Part shown: positions 9,103-18,547 of the stretch, in pieces | How the letters are laid out: every line of letters begins with the position of its first letter | Position numbering within the stretch: position 1 is the first letter of the stretch | NCBI GenBank assembly: GCA_018816555.1 | Contig: JAHIVT010000097.1 | Span: 43,954-107,953, forward strand | From: Pseudomonadota bacterium | GTDB taxonomy: Bacteria > Desulfobacterota > Desulfobulbia > Desulfobulbales > SURF-16 | Direction of reading: 5' to 3' | Length of the DNA: 64,000 bases | Translations under genes and position numbers: made by a program | Notes under the pieces: model-generated | Seen by the model: the letters and a program-made list of their open reading frames with translations, nothing else | Database searches by the model: none | Told to the model about the DNA's origin: nothing

Positions 9103-10938
9103 ATGTGCGGCATAGTTGGCTATATCGGGCAGCGGCGTGTGGTGCCTATTCTTCTTGAAGGTCTGAAAAGGCTTGAATACCGTGGGTATGATTCAGCCGG
9201 TCTTGTTTACCTGCAGGATGGCAGACTGCATAAATATCGCTGTGAAGGTAAGTTGGCAAATCTGGAAGAGGTGATGGATAAGGTGCTCACTGACAGTACT
9301 GTCGGCCTTGGCCATACCCGCTGGGCAACCCATGGACCGCCCTCTGAAGCCAATGCCCATCCCCACAGCGATTGCAGTGGCGAGTTGGTGGTGGTTCATA
9401 ACGGCATCATCGAGAATTTTCAAACGCTGCGGGAAAAGCTCATTGGCCAGGGCCATGTCTTTACCTCTCAAACCGACACAGAGGTGCTGGCCCATCTGAT
9501 CGAAGAACATCTGCAGGGGGATTTGGTCAAAGCGGTACGGGAAGCCTTAAAAGAGGTGGAAGGGTCATTTGCCCTGGGAGTAATGTGGCTTAAACAGCCT
9601 GATCGGCTTGTGGCTGCGCGCTATCAGAGTCCTCTTGTGCTGGGTGTGCATGAAGGTGGATCATTCATGGCATCTGACATTCCGGCACTTCTTCCCTTCA
9701 CCCGGGATGTTATTTTTCTCGATGATGGGGAGATGGCAGTGCTGCAGGGACATACATTGCAAATTTTCCGGCTTGATGATGGAAAGCCGGTGGAAAAGGC
9801 CGTGCAGCATATTGACTGGAATGCCGGCATGGCGGAAAAATCAGGTTACCGCCATTTCATGCTCAAGGAAATTTATGAACAGCCGCAGTCCATCTTGGAT
9901 ACCTTCCGGGGCAGGCTTGATCCGGAAACCGGCGAAGTGCAATTGCCTGAAATCGGCCTGAGCCAAGAAGAGCTCTGTTCGATTCGCCGTATCTCCCTGG
10001 TGGCATGCGGTACTTCCTGGCATGCTGCCCTGGTGGCGAAATATTGGCTGGAAAAGTGGGTAGGGCTGCCCGTAGAGGTGGATATTGCCTCGGAATTTCG
10101 CTACAGACGCTTATTATTGGGTCCCGAGGTGCTCGTCATCCCTATTTCCCAGTCAGGTGAAACCGCAGATACATTGGCTGGACTTCGTCTGGCTAAGAAA
10201 CTTGGCTCTAAGGTCATTGCCATCTGTAATGTGGTGGGCAGCACAATTACCCGTGAATCCGACGGAACGATTTATACCCACGCAGGACCGGAAATAGGCG
10301 TTGCCTCCACCAAGGCCTTTACCAGTCAGCTCACCGCCCTTTTCTTACTGACCCTTTTCCTGGGGCAAGTGCGGGAAACCGTTTTGCCGGAAAAGGCGAG
10401 AGAGCTTGGCAAACAACTGATTGAACTGCCAGCGATTATTGAGCATGAACTGCCGCGGCTGCAGGAGCAGTTAAATGTTATTGCTGAAGAATTCTCCCGC
10501 AGTCGCGATTTTCTTTATCTCGGCAGGGGCGCCAACTTTCCCATCGCGCTGGAAGGGGCTTTAAAGCTTAAAGAGATTTCCTATATCCATGCAGAAGGAT
10601 ATGCCGCCGGAGAGCTGAAACATGGGCCAATTGCCCTGATTGACCGGGATATGCCCGTTCTTGCCCTGGCGCCGAAGGATAGCGTTTATGGCAAGCTGAT
10701 TTCCAACGTGGAAGAGGTGAAGGCCCGGCATGGCAGAATGATCCTGGTGGGAAGCGCCTCTGATGACCGTCTTGCCCAACTCAGTGATTATGTGATCGGC
10801 CTGCCGGATGTCCATGAAGACCTGACGCCTTTGCTCTATGTCATACCCCTGCAGCTTCTTTCCTATCTGATTGCTAACCTCCGTGGCTGCGATGTGGATC
10901 AGCCGAGAAATCTGGCGAAAAGCGTTACCGTGGAGTGA
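9103..10938 (+). CDS. glmS: Glutamine-fructose-6-phosphate aminotransferase (isomerizing)
   Basis: 611 aa, the usual GlmS length. The N-terminal class-II glutaminase begins MCGIVGYIG, with Cys2 as nucleophile after Met removal, and has LGHTRWATHG. Two SIS isomerase domains follow (ACGTSWHAALVAKYW, PISQSGETADTLAGLR, and AEGYAAGELKHGPIALID). The C-terminus DQPRNLAKSVTVE is canonical. It makes glucosamine-6-phosphate from fructose-6-P and glutamine, feeding UDP-GlcNAc for the polymer and for peptidoglycan. The TGA stop (10936-10938) shares its last base with the ATG of the first mini-ORF of the downstream repeat array. Confidence 0.97.
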   Translation: MCGIVGYIGQRRVVPILLEGLKRLEYRGYDSAGLVYLQDGRLHKYRCEGKLANLEEVMDKVLTDSTVGLGHTRWATHGPPSEANAHPHSDCSGELVVVHNGIIENFQTLREKLIGQGHVFTSQTDTEVLAHLIEEHLQGDLVKAVREALKEVEGSFALGVMWLKQPDRLVAARYQSPLVLGVHEGGSFMASDIPALLPFTRDVIFLDDGEMAVLQGHTLQIFRLDDGKPVEKAVQHIDWNAGMAEKSGYRHFMLKEIYEQPQSILDTFRGRLDPETGEVQLPEIGLSQEELCSIRRISLVACGTSWHAALVAKYWLEKWVGLPVEVDIASEFRYRRLLLGPEVLVIPISQSGETADTLAGLRLAKKLGSKVIAICNVVGSTITRESDGTIYTHAGPEIGVASTKAFTSQLTALFLLTLFLGQVRETVLPEKARELGKQLIELPAIIEHELPRLQEQLNVIAEEFSRSRDFLYLGRGANFPIALEGALKLKEISYIHAEGYAAGELKHGPIALIDRDMPVLALAPKDSVYGKLISNVEEVKARHGRMILVGSASDDRLAQLSDYVIGLPDVHEDLTPLLYVIPLQLLSYLIANLRGCDVDQPRNLAKSVTVE

Positions 10939-11382
10939 TGAATAAAACCACAGAGCGCACAGAGACCACAGAGAAAGATTTTTAAAAAAATACAGAATTA
11001 AACGGGTAGTTTTGATTAGATATATTTATTGTAATCTCCGTGAGATCTACGCTCTCTGTGGTTGAAAAGGGTGGTGACAAGGAATGATGAAAAACCATAG
11101 AGCGCACCGAGACCACAGAGAAAGATTTGTTTAAAAAAACAGAATTAAGCATGTAGTTTTGATTAGATATATTTATTGTAATCTCCGTGAGATCTACGCT
11201 CTCTGTGGTTGAAAAGGGTGGTGACAAGGAATAATGAATAAAACCACAGAGTGCACAGTGACCACAGAGTAAGATTTTAAAAAAAAATGCATAATTAAGC
11301 AGTTAGTTTTGATTAGAGATATTTTTTAAATCTCTGTGATCTCTGTGCGCTCTGTGGTTGAAAAGAGGGGTGACATGCAATA
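10938..11382 (+). repeat. Tandem array of three ~148-bp internally deleted GxxExxY cassettes
   Basis: Three direct units start at ATGs near 10938, 11087 and 11233 (the next, full-length unit starts at 11383), a spacing of 146-150 bases. Each opens with an ATG and AACCACAGAG-type sequence that copies the first ~15 codons of the GxxExxY gene. It then jumps to a copy of the gene's last ~10 codons (GAATTAA...TAGTTTTGATTA). It closes with the complementary arm CTCTCTGTGGTT plus a purine-rich AAAAGRGGGTGAC stretch. Units 1 and 2 are almost identical; unit 3 is more diverged. The arms (about 10946-10965 with 11045-11063 in unit 1) can pair into a hairpin. Confidence 0.85.
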
Positions 11383-11808
11383 ATGAATAAAACCACAGAG
11401 AGCAGAGAGACTTCAGAGAAAGGTTTTGAGAAAGAAATAATAAACCAGATTACCGAAAAAATTATTGGAGCCGCAATAAACGTCCATAGGGAATTGGGAC
11501 CGGGGCTTCTGGAGTCAGCTTATGAAATCTGCCTGGCCTATGAGTTGGCAGAGATGGGTTTATCCGTAGAGCGTCAGAGGCCTTTACCTGTTCTATACAA
11601 GAGAGTTCGGCTTGACTGTGGGTATAGACTGGATTTGCTGGTTGAGAATAAAGTTGTGGTTGAATTGAAGTCTGTAGAGAAAATTGAGCCGATTCATGTC
11701 GCGCAAGTGCTTTCCTATTTAAAATTATCAGGCTGCAGCGTGGGTTTGCTGATAAATTTTAATGTCAAAATCCTTAAATATGGAATTAAACGGTTAGTTT
11801 TTGATTAA
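11383..11808 (+). CDS. GxxExxY protein, PD-(D/E)XK nuclease-like (PF13366/TIGR04256 type)
   Basis: 141 aa. The family signature GLLESAY is at residues 41-47. A PD-(D/E)XK-like core follows, with Asp84 (YRLDLLV) and Glu94-x-Lys96 (VVVELKS), then a VAQVLSYLKLSG helix and the typical LLINFNV...GIKRLV end. The biochemical role of this widespread family is not known; the fold suggests a nuclease or a relic of one. The first ~15 codons and the stop region lie inside the terminal repeats of the cassette. The upstream array consists of deletion derivatives of this gene. Confidence 0.88.
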   Translation: MNKTTESRETSEKGFEKEIINQITEKIIGAAINVHRELGPGLLESAYEICLAYELAEMGLSVERQRPLPVLYKRVRLDCGYRLDLLVENKVVVELKSVEKIEPIHVAQVLSYLKLSGCSVGLLINFNVKILKYGIKRLVFD

Positions 11809-11851
11809 ATATCATTTTTTAATCTCTGCGGGCTCTGTGCTCTCTGTGGTT
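11383..11851 (+). mobile_element. Full-length GxxExxY cassette with terminal inverted repeats
   Basis: The sequence from AACCACAGAGAGCAGAGAG at 11391 to CTCTGTGGTT ending at 11851 is framed by inverted arms: the right arm's complement begins AACCACAGAGAGCACAGAGA. Everything between is the GxxExxY ORF. The arms are the same as those of the three miniature units upstream. No transposase is present. The cassette ends 22 bases before the ATG of the next epimerase gene and supplies its AAAGAGG ribosome site. Confidence 0.6.
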
Positions 11852-11873
11852 AAAAAGAGGAATACGGTAGATA

Positions 11874-12830
11874 ATGAAAATTCTTGTCACAGGCGGCGCC
11901 GGATTTATCGGCTCAAATGTCGTTGATGCCTACCTTGAAGCCGGCCATGATGTCTATATCATGGATAATCTTTTCAGCGGCAAATGGGAAAATATCAATC
12001 CCAAGGCAAAGTTTTACCTGATGGATATCCGTTCCGCAGAGGTTGCCAAGGTTTTTGAAAAGGAAAAATTTGATTTGATCAATCACCATGCGGCCCAGAT
12101 GTCTGTACCAGCTTCGGTGGAAAATCCACTTTTTGATGCGGATGTCAATGTTAAAGGATTTATTAACCTGCTTGAGGCGGCAAAAGCTACAGGAGTTAAA
12201 AAGGTCATATTTATCTCATCAGGAGGAGCGATATACGGTGAGGCAGAGGAGTTTCCCACCTCGGAAAAATCACCGGCCTTGCCGCTCTCACCTTATGCAA
12301 TTACCAAATCAGTTTCGGAACAGTATCTCGCCTTTTACCGGCATCAGTTCGGTTTGGATTACACTATCCTGCGCTATGCCAATGTTTACGGCCCCAGGCA
12401 GATACCCCATGGAGAAGCAGGGGTAGTGGCGGTCTTTATGGATAGATTGCTGGCCGGTCAAGCCTGCTCAGTCTATCATTACCCCAATGAGCCGAGGGGA
12501 ATGACAAGGGACTATTGCTTTGTCGGCGATATTGTCCAGGCAAATATGCTGGCACTTGGCAAAGGCAGCGGTGGAGCTTTTAATATCGGGACGGGAATAG
12601 AGACACATACGGCAGATCTTTTTGTTGAGGTATTTGCAGCCATGAAAAAGGCAAAATCTGACTTGAATGAGGAGTTGCTGAAGTTTAACCGCGGTGCTGC
12701 CCGATTGGGAGATCTGACAAAAAGCTGTCTGCTCTGTGATAAGGCGAAACAGGAACTCGGTTTTGCGCCAAGATTTTCCCTGTCCCAAGGGCTGGAAAAA
12801 ACAGTTACCTGGCGTCTCGGAAATAAATAA
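11874..12830 (+). CDS. NAD-dependent epimerase/dehydratase (UDP-glucose 4-epimerase family)
   Basis: 318 aa, an extended short-chain dehydrogenase. NAD site GGAGFIG is at residues 7-13, FISSGGAIYG holds the catalytic Ser region, and YAITK gives Tyr141/Lys145. The C-terminus is shorter than that of E. coli GalE and resembles the GalE-like branch found in polysaccharide loci. The substrate is probably UDP-Glc/Gal or UDP-GlcNAc/GalNAc; sequence reading alone cannot decide. It is translated from an ATG placed exactly where the next unit of the upstream repeat array would begin. Confidence 0.85.
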   Translation: MKILVTGGAGFIGSNVVDAYLEAGHDVYIMDNLFSGKWENINPKAKFYLMDIRSAEVAKVFEKEKFDLINHHAAQMSVPASVENPLFDADVNVKGFINLLEAAKATGVKKVIFISSGGAIYGEAEEFPTSEKSPALPLSPYAITKSVSEQYLAFYRHQFGLDYTILRYANVYGPRQIPHGEAGVVAVFMDRLLAGQACSVYHYPNEPRGMTRDYCFVGDIVQANMLALGKGSGGAFNIGTGIETHTADLFVEVFAAMKKAKSDLNEELLKFNRGAARLGDLTKSCLLCDKAKQELGFAPRFSLSQGLEKTVTWRLGNK

Positions 12831-12895
12831 ACTTGCGGCTTTTTTTAGTGCTCATCTCGGCCTTTGTGCCTGCGCAGATAAAAGGAGTATATTGA

Positions 12896-14179
12896 ATGGA
12901 AGCAACTATTGCAGTTGTCGGTCTGGGCTATGTTGGCCTGCCCCTGGCGGTGACTTTTGGCAAGTTTTTCCCGACCATTGGTTTTGACATCAAAGAACAG
13001 GCCATAAAAAGCTACAATAATGGGGTTGATCCAAACGGCGAGGTTTCAGCCGAGGGGTTTCACGCCGCTTCGCAGATTTCATTCACCAGTAATCCAGCCG
13101 CCATTGCCCGAGCTGATTTTATTGTAGTAGCAGTGCCCACTCCCATTGATAATGCCCGGCAGCCTGATCTCTCTCCTTTGAAAGGGGCAAGTGTCACGGT
13201 GGGAAAAAATATGAAAAAAGGCGCTGTGGTTGTCTTTGAGTCCACGGTCTATCCCGGAACCACGGAAGAGGTGTGCGTGCCGATTCTGGAGAGAGAGTCG
13301 GGAATGCAGTGGAAGCGGGATTTTTATGTGGGCTACTCTCCTGAGCGCATTAACCCGGGGGACAAAGAACACACCTTGACCAGGATTGTCAAGGTGGTAT
13401 CAGGTGATACCGATGAAACCCTGGAAAAGGTCGCCGGGCTTTATGGGGCAATTATTGAGGCAGGGATATACCGTGCCGGCAGTATTAAAGAGGCGGAGGC
13501 TGCCAAGGTAATTGAGAATACCCAGCGTGATCTGAACATTGCGCTGATGAACGAGTTGGCCGTTATATTCGACCATCTGGAGATAGATACCTTGAATGTT
13601 CTCAAGGCGGCAGGGACCAAATGGAATTTTCTGCCCTTCAGGCCAGGCCTTGTCGGAGGTCACTGTATCGGGGTTGATCCCTATTATCTGACCTATAAGG
13701 CGGAAACCGTCGGTTATCATCCCCAGGTAATTCTGGCCGGCCGCCGAATCAATGATGGCATGGGAAAATTTATCGCTGAGAAAACGGTAAAACTTATGCT
13801 TGCCGGAGGGATTAATCTGCAGCAAGCCAGGGTGGGGATTTTTGGGCTGACCTTTAAGGAGAATTGTCCGGATTTGCGGAATTCCAAGGTTTTTGATATT
13901 ATTCATGAGCTGCAGAGTTTTGGTATAAAGCCTCTTGTCCATGACCCTCGGGCTGATCGATCTGATCTGCAACGATACTTTGGTGTAACACCCTCTGATC
14001 TGGAGGAAATGCAAGACCTCGCTGCCTTGATTTTTGCTGTGCCTCATAGGGAATATTTGGCAAGACCGTTGCTGGATTTCACCGGGCGGCTCGTTGATGG
14101 TGGTTGCCTCATTGATGTCAAATCAGTCCTTGATGTAGACGATGTGCGGCAGAGCGGGGTGAATTTCTGGCGACTTTAA
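12896..14179 (+). CDS. Nucleotide-sugar dehydrogenase, UDP-N-acetylhexosamine type (TviB/WbpA-like)
   Basis: 427 aa. The N-terminal Rossmann site is AVVGLGYVGLPLAV. ESTVYPGTTEE and YSPERINPGD are typical of UDP-GlcNAc/ManNAc dehydrogenases. The catalytic cysteine is in GLVGGHCIGVDPYYL (Cys257). The C-terminal UDP-binding domain begins LTFKENCPDLRNSKV. This set separates it from the UDP-glucose dehydrogenase at 17082, which has GGSCFPKD. The reaction is a two-step NAD oxidation at C6 to a UDP-N-acetylhexosaminuronate. It is paired with the TviC/WbpP-like epimerase 192 bases downstream, as in Vi-antigen-type pathways, so the product polymer probably contains GlcNAcA or GalNAcA. Confidence 0.9.
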   Translation: MEATIAVVGLGYVGLPLAVTFGKFFPTIGFDIKEQAIKSYNNGVDPNGEVSAEGFHAASQISFTSNPAAIARADFIVVAVPTPIDNARQPDLSPLKGASVTVGKNMKKGAVVVFESTVYPGTTEEVCVPILERESGMQWKRDFYVGYSPERINPGDKEHTLTRIVKVVSGDTDETLEKVAGLYGAIIEAGIYRAGSIKEAEAAKVIENTQRDLNIALMNELAVIFDHLEIDTLNVLKAAGTKWNFLPFRPGLVGGHCIGVDPYYLTYKAETVGYHPQVILAGRRINDGMGKFIAEKTVKLMLAGGINLQQARVGIFGLTFKENCPDLRNSKVFDIIHELQSFGIKPLVHDPRADRSDLQRYFGVTPSDLEEMQDLAALIFAVPHREYLARPLLDFTGRLVDGGCLIDVKSVLDVDDVRQSGVNFWRL

Positions 14180-14197
14180 TATCCAAAAGTTTTTTTC

Positions 14198-14285
14198 ACC
14201 ACAGAGATCACAGAGATCACAGAGAAATATTTTTTATTACAGTGATTCCAAATGCCAATAAATCGCGGGCATGGCCCGCTCCTAC
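14198..14285 (+). repeat. Single arms of the GxxExxY-cassette repeat and of the REP repeat
   Basis: Between two sugar genes, 14198-14235 has ACCACAGAGATCACAGAG followed by an A/T run, matching the left arm of the GxxExxY cassettes. 14263-14285 has TCGCGGGCATGGCCCGCTCC, matching the right arm of the REP pairs at 15527, 26031 and 27035. Neither has its partner arm, so these look like fragments. Confidence 0.65.
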
Positions 14286-14371
14286 ACCGAAAGAGGATTT
14301 CCTGGGGGCCAGGAATGACAATCCAAGGCTCCAACTGTTTATTGGCAACGAATTTATAAAGAGAGTGATAA

Positions 14372-15400
14372 GTGACCCAATACGAAAAACTGAAAAATGA
14401 ATTAAGGCAAGCACCGCGACACTGGCTGGTGACCGGGGTGGCCGGTTTTATCGGCTCCAATCTACTTGAGACCCTTTTAAAACTTGATCAGCATGTGGTC
14501 GGGCTTGATAATTTTTCCACCGGCTTCCAGCATAATTTTGATGAGGTGCAGCAGCTTGTCAGTGACCAACAATGGCAACGGTTTTCCTTTGTCCAAGGTG
14601 ACATTCGTGATCTGGCCACCTGCCGGGATGTTTGCGGTGAGGTTGATTTTGTCCTTCATCAGGCTGCACTCGGTTCTGTGCCCCGGTCCATCGAGGATCC
14701 TTTGCTTACCAATGAGAACAATCTGACCGGTTTTCTCAATATGCTGGTGGCAGCGCGTGATGCCAAGGTGCAGCGTTTTGTTTATGCCGCCTCAAGTTCG
14801 ACCTATGGAGATCATCCTGATCTACCCAAGGTGGAAGATAAAATCGGCAAACCCCTATCCCCATATGCGGTCACTAAATATGTAAACGAGCTGTATGCGG
14901 ATGTTTTTGCCAGAACCTACGGCTTTCAAACCATCGGTCTGCGCTATTTCAATATTTTCGGCAGGCGTCAGGATCCCAACGGAGCCTATGCCGCAGTCAT
15001 GCCGAAATGGTTTTCGGCGCTCATCCGTGGTGAGGAGCTTTTTATTAATGGGGATGGTGAAACAAGTCGAGATTTTTGTTATATTGACAACTGCGTACAG
15101 GGGAACCTGCTTGCCGCCACAGTCGCAAATCCTGCAGCCTTGAATCAGGTTTATAACATCGCCTTCGGGGCAAGAACAACCTTGAACGAGTTGTTCAATC
15201 TTATCCAACAGCGCGTGCTCGCCATCATGCCGGAGATAAAGGCGACAACTCCTACGTATCGTGATTTCCGGCCTGGGGATGTTCGTCATTCACTGGCTGA
15301 CATCAGTAAGGCACACACCCTGTTAGGCTATGAGCCGCTCTATTCCGTAAAGGATGGACTGGATCAGGCAGCTGAGTGGTATGTGGGACAGCTTAGGTGA
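14372..15400 (+). CDS. UDP-N-acetylhexosamine(uronate) C4 epimerase (TviC/WbpP-like)
   Basis: 342 aa from GTG 14372. It has the N-terminal extension typical of TviC/WbpP (residues 1-17) before the NAD site GVAGFIG (22-28). [11 protein letters not shown] follows, with the catalytic pair Tyr165/Lys169 in YAVTK, then [19 protein letters not shown] and [14 protein letters not shown], strongly characteristic of this subfamily. It interconverts UDP-GlcNAc and UDP-GalNAc or their uronic acids. Together with the TviB-like dehydrogenase it gives the Vi-type pathway. Gene order is dehydrogenase then epimerase, separated by repeat debris. Confidence 0.9.
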   Translation: MTQYEKLKNELRQAPRHWLVTGVAGFIGSNLLETLLKLDQHVVGLDNFSTGFQHNFDEVQQLVSDQQWQRFSFVQGDIRDLATCRDVCGEVDFVLHQAALGSVPRSIEDPLLTNENNLTGFLNMLVAARDAKVQRFVYAASSSTYGDHPDLPKVEDKIGKPLSPYAVTKYVNELYADVFARTYGFQTIGLRYFNIFGRRQDPNGAYAAVMPKWFSALIRGEELFINGDGETSRDFCYIDNCVQGNLLAATVANPAALNQVYNIAFGARTTLNELFNLIQQRVLAIMPEIKATTPTYRDFRPGDVRHSLADISKAHTLLGYEPLYSVKDGLDQAAEWYVGQLR

Positions 15401-15401
15401 A

Positions 15402-15876
15402 TAGTCTGTAGGTATTTAGGTAAATAGTCTGTAGGTTTTTAGGTGGATAGGAAAATCCAAAGCGGTTGCCAACAGGTTAACCGCCATTTCCGCGAGCGGG
15501 AACAACAAGGTATGAAAGTTCGTGGGGTAGGAGCGGGCCATGCCCGCGACCTTTGGCATTGCCAAAACACCGTTATCGCGGGCATGGCCCGCTCCTACTG
15601 CAGGATGCATTATCTTTGGAAAGGGCTTTCATATAAAACAGTTATAGGCTGATCGAACATGCATTTAAGACGTCATTCCGGGCAAAAGAACCGCTACCCG
15701 GAATCTATGCATTTTTGATTTCCAGCTTTGTGGGAATGACATGATGGTGTCATCTTTATTGCAAACAGAATAACAACCCCGGTATTTACGGCTATTAGAC
15801 TAAACACCTACAGACTATCAACCTAACCGGACAATTGCTAACAGACTAAACACCTTCAGACTATAAACCTAATTAC
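15402..15876 (+). repeat. Gene-free 476-bp region: element ends flanking a REP hairpin
   Basis: The left side carries ATAGTCTGTAGGTATTTAGG and a second copy with TTTTTAGGTGGATAGG (15404-15450). The right side carries two blocks of AACAGACTAAACACCTTCAG type (about 15796-15876). The ends are complementary to each other and match the four-helix-bundle element family. Between them are the REP pair (15527-15598) and about 190 bases with no recognisable gene. A shared ~150-base context around this REP pair recurs at about 27003-27150. Confidence 0.65.
15527..15598. repeat. REP-type inverted pair
   Basis: Two 23-24-base arms, GTAGGAGCGGGCCATGCCCG at the left and its complement ending CGGGCATGGCCCGCTCCTAC at the right, are separated by about 25 bases. 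They form a strong stem. Other copies are at 26031-26090 and 27035-27106, with a single arm at 14263. Confidence 0.85.
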
Positions 15877-16890
15877 ATGGAAATAAAAAAAGTACTTATC
15901 ACCGGGGCGGCCGGCTTCATCGGTTTCTTCCTGGCTAAACGCCTTCTGTCTGACGGTATTGAAGTTGTCGGGCTCGATAATCTCAATGATTATTACGATC
16001 CGGCATTAAAAAGAAGTCGGCTTGCGCAGTTATCTCCACTGCGCGGGTTTGACTTCGTGCAGATGGATTTGGCTGACCGTAAGGCTGTGGCTGAGCTTTT
16101 CACTCGCCACAGTTTTGATGCCGTCGTCAACCTGGCGGCCCAGGCGGGAGTGCGTTATTCCCTGGAAAATCCCCATTCTTATGTGGACAGTAATGTTGTA
16201 GGTTTTGTGAATATCCTTGAGGGTTGCCGGCATAATGGTGTCAAGCATCTCGTTTTTGCCTCGTCAAGTTCCGTCTATGGCGGCAATACCAAAATGCCGT
16301 TTTCCGTTCATGATAATGTTGATCATCCCGTCTCGCTCTATGCTGCCACCAAGAAAGCAAATGAGCTAATGGCCCATACTTACAGTCACTTGTATGGCCT
16401 GCCTTCCACCGGTTTGCGCTTTTTCACGGTATATGGCCCATGGGGCCGGCCTGATATGGCTTATTTCCTTTTCACCAAAGCCATTTTGGCAGGTAAACCG
16501 ATTAAGGTGTTCAACCATGGCAAAATGAAGCGGGATTTTACCTATATTGATGATATTGTGGAAGGTGTGCAGCGGGTCATCCACAAGATTCCCGCTTCAG
16601 ATCCGGCGTGGAATAGAGATAATCCTGACCCGGCCACCAGTTATTGCCCGTATCGCATCTATAATATCGGCAATAACCAGCAGGAAACCCTGATGCATTT
16701 TATCGAGGTGCTTGAAGATTGTCTGGGTAAGAAGGCGGAAAAGGAATTTTTGCCCATGCAGAATGGCGATGTGCCGGCAACCTATGCTAATGTGGATGAT
16801 CTTGTCCGGGATGTGGGGTTTAAACCAACCACCACCATCGAGGAAGGTTTACACAGGTTTGTGGAGTGGTACCAGGGATATTATAAATAA
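15877..16890 (+). CDS. UDP-glucuronate 4-epimerase-like NAD-dependent epimerase
   Basis: 337 aa. NAD motif GAAGFIG (residues 10-16) is followed by [16 protein letters not shown], which is diagnostic of the UDP-glucuronate 4-epimerase (GAE/CapI) branch. [30 protein letters not shown] and YAATKKAN (Tyr155/Lys159) follow, then [20 protein letters not shown]. It converts UDP-GlcA to UDP-GalA. It is paired with the UDP-glucose dehydrogenase at 17082, which makes UDP-GlcA. The ATG lies immediately after an inverted-repeat end, so its leader is element-derived. Confidence 0.92.
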   Translation: MEIKKVLITGAAGFIGFFLAKRLLSDGIEVVGLDNLNDYYDPALKRSRLAQLSPLRGFDFVQMDLADRKAVAELFTRHSFDAVVNLAAQAGVRYSLENPHSYVDSNVVGFVNILEGCRHNGVKHLVFASSSSVYGGNTKMPFSVHDNVDHPVSLYAATKKANELMAHTYSHLYGLPSTGLRFFTVYGPWGRPDMAYFLFTKAILAGKPIKVFNHGKMKRDFTYIDDIVEGVQRVIHKIPASDPAWNRDNPDPATSYCPYRIYNIGNNQQETLMHFIEVLEDCLGKKAEKEFLPMQNGDVPATYANVDDLVRDVGFKPTTTIEEGLHRFVEWYQGYYK

Positions 16891-16892
16891 CT

Positions 16893-17026
16893 TCTCAGGT
16901 GGATAGTCTGTAGGTTTTTAGGTGTTTAGGGGAAGAGTCTTTAGGTGTTTAGCAGATAGGGAGATAATCGAGCTGTTGCTAACAGACTAAACACCTTTAG
17001 ACTAAACACCTTCAGACTATCAACCT
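16893..17026 (+). repeat. Miniature foldback element
   Basis: Left half: GGTGGATAGTCTGTAGG, then TTTTTAGGTGTTTAGG and AGTCTTTAGGTGTTTAG. Right half: CTAACAGACTAAACACC, TTTAGACTAAACACCTTCAG and ACTATCAACC. The right half is close to the reverse complement of the left, leaving a ~30-base loop. The ends match the four-helix-bundle element but there is no coding content. Confidence 0.7.
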
Positions 17027-17081
17027 CGTCTTAGGATAACAGCTTTTCATCAACACTTAAATAAAGCGAGTCAACAGAAAA

Positions 17082-18389
17082 ATGAATATAACCATGATCG
17101 GCACCGGCTATGTCGGCCTTGTTACCGGGGCATGCCTTGCGGAATTCGGCCACCGGGTCATCTGCATGGACAAAGACACCAGTAAAATCGAACGCCTTCG
17201 TAACGGTGAGATCCCTATTTACGAACCGGGCTTGGATGCCCTGGTAGCCAAGAATGTCAAAGACGGTCGGTTGTCTTTTACCAGCAATATGGAAGAAAGC
17301 GTCAGTCAAGCCAAAGCTGTTTTCATCGCCGTGGGAACACCCTCATCCCGGCGTGGCGACGGCTATGCTGATTTGACCTATATTTATGCTGCGGCCAGGG
17401 ATCTGGCTCCGTATTTAGGAAAATATACGGTGGTGGTTGATAAGAGCACCGTCCCGGTTGGCACAGCCAGGCAGGTTGCCCGGGTCATAAAGGAGGCAAA
17501 TCCTGCAGCGCAGTTTGATGTGGTTTCAAACCCGGAGTTTTTACGGGAGGGCGCGGCAATAAACGATTTCATGCGTCCGGACCGGGTGGTCATCGGAGTT
17601 GAGACGGAACGGGCAATCGATGTCATGAAGGAAATTTATAATCCTCTGTACCTGATCGCCACCCCATTTGTCATAACCGGACTTGAAACCGCCGAACTGA
17701 TCAAGTATGCTGCAAATGCCTTTTTGTCGATCAAGATCTCGTTTATTAACGAGATGGCAAATGTGTGCGAGGCCTTGGGGGCGGACGTAATAGACCTGGC
17801 CAAAGCGGTTGGGCTTGATGGGCGAATCGGCCGCAAGTTTCTCCATCCAGGACCGGGCTATGGCGGTTCCTGTTTTCCCAAGGATACATTGGCATTGCTG
17901 CGTATTGCCCAGGAAAACGGGGTTCCCGTCCGTTCCGTTGAAGCGGCTGTGGAGGTTAATGCCGCACACAAGGCACGGATGGTCAAAAAGATCCGTGATG
18001 CCCTTGGCGGCTCTGAGGCAGGGAAAACAATTGGCGTGCTGGGCTTGACATTTAAACCGGAAACAGATGATCTGCGGGATTCCCCTGCATTGACTATTTT
18101 GCCTCCACTTCTTGAAAAAGGTGCGAAAATACAGGCCCATGATCCCCAGGGAATGGCGGAAGCCGCCAAATTGTTTCCAGAATTCTCATATGTTAAAAAT
18201 GCCTATGAGGCGAGTGAGAATGCTGATGTATTGGTTCTTTTTACGGAGTGGAATCAATATCGTGCCCTTGATCTCCAGGATTTGAAATCTAGAATGAAAT
18301 CTCCTGTATTTGTCGACTTGCGTAATGTGTACAACCCGAAACAGATGAAAGAAGCTGGTTTTTCGTATGTGGGCGTGGGGAGAGGTTAA
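17082..18389 (+). CDS. ugd: UDP-glucose 6-dehydrogenase
   Basis: 435 aa. Rossmann site MIGTGYVGLVTGACLAEFGH is followed by GTPSSRRGDGYADL, VDKSTVPVGTA and VSNPEFLREGAAINDF. The catalytic cysteine is in GYGGSCFPKD (Cys264). The C-terminal domain contains LGLTFKPETDDLRDSPAL. It oxidises UDP-glucose to UDP-glucuronate with two NAD+. The neighbouring 4-epimerase can turn the product into UDP-galacturonate. No operon link is obvious because repeats fill the gaps on both sides. Confidence 0.96.
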   Translation: MNITMIGTGYVGLVTGACLAEFGHRVICMDKDTSKIERLRNGEIPIYEPGLDALVAKNVKDGRLSFTSNMEESVSQAKAVFIAVGTPSSRRGDGYADLTYIYAAARDLAPYLGKYTVVVDKSTVPVGTARQVARVIKEANPAAQFDVVSNPEFLREGAAINDFMRPDRVVIGVETERAIDVMKEIYNPLYLIATPFVITGLETAELIKYAANAFLSIKISFINEMANVCEALGADVIDLAKAVGLDGRIGRKFLHPGPGYGGSCFPKDTLALLRIAQENGVPVRSVEAAVEVNAAHKARMVKKIRDALGGSEAGKTIGVLGLTFKPETDDLRDSPALTILPPLLEKGAKIQAHDPQGMAEAAKLFPEFSYVKNAYEASENADVLVLFTEWNQYRALDLQDLKSRMKSPVFVDLRNVYNPKQMKEAGFSYVGVGRG

Positions 18390-18392
18390 AAA

Positions 18393-18544
18393 ATCAGGTG
18401 GATAGTCTGTAGGTGTTTAGGCGGATAGCAATGATAGACTTCGCAAATGAGATGATCGGCTGTATCGGTTCCATCGAGCATAGTGAAAGGATGTGTTCTG
18501 CGCAGTTCCTAACAGACTACAGTCTAAACAACCTGAGCAGTTAT
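18393..18544 (+). mobile_element. Decayed four-helix-bundle element (internal deletion)
   Basis: It has both ends (TCAGGTGGATAGTCTGTAGG at the left, CTAACAGACTACAGTCTAAA ... CCTGAGCAG at the right). Between them is only a short internal piece matching the element gene around the codons for TSQMRRSAVSVPSN (GACTTCGCAAATGAGATGAT and following). The ATG and the C-terminal part are lost. Confidence 0.75.
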
Positions 18545-18547
18545 TTG

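Noticed and set aside
10982..11227. 81-codon minus-strand frame across the tandem repeats
   Set aside because: It is an artefact of the repeat array read on the other strand; its internal peptide repeat mirrors the DNA repeat.
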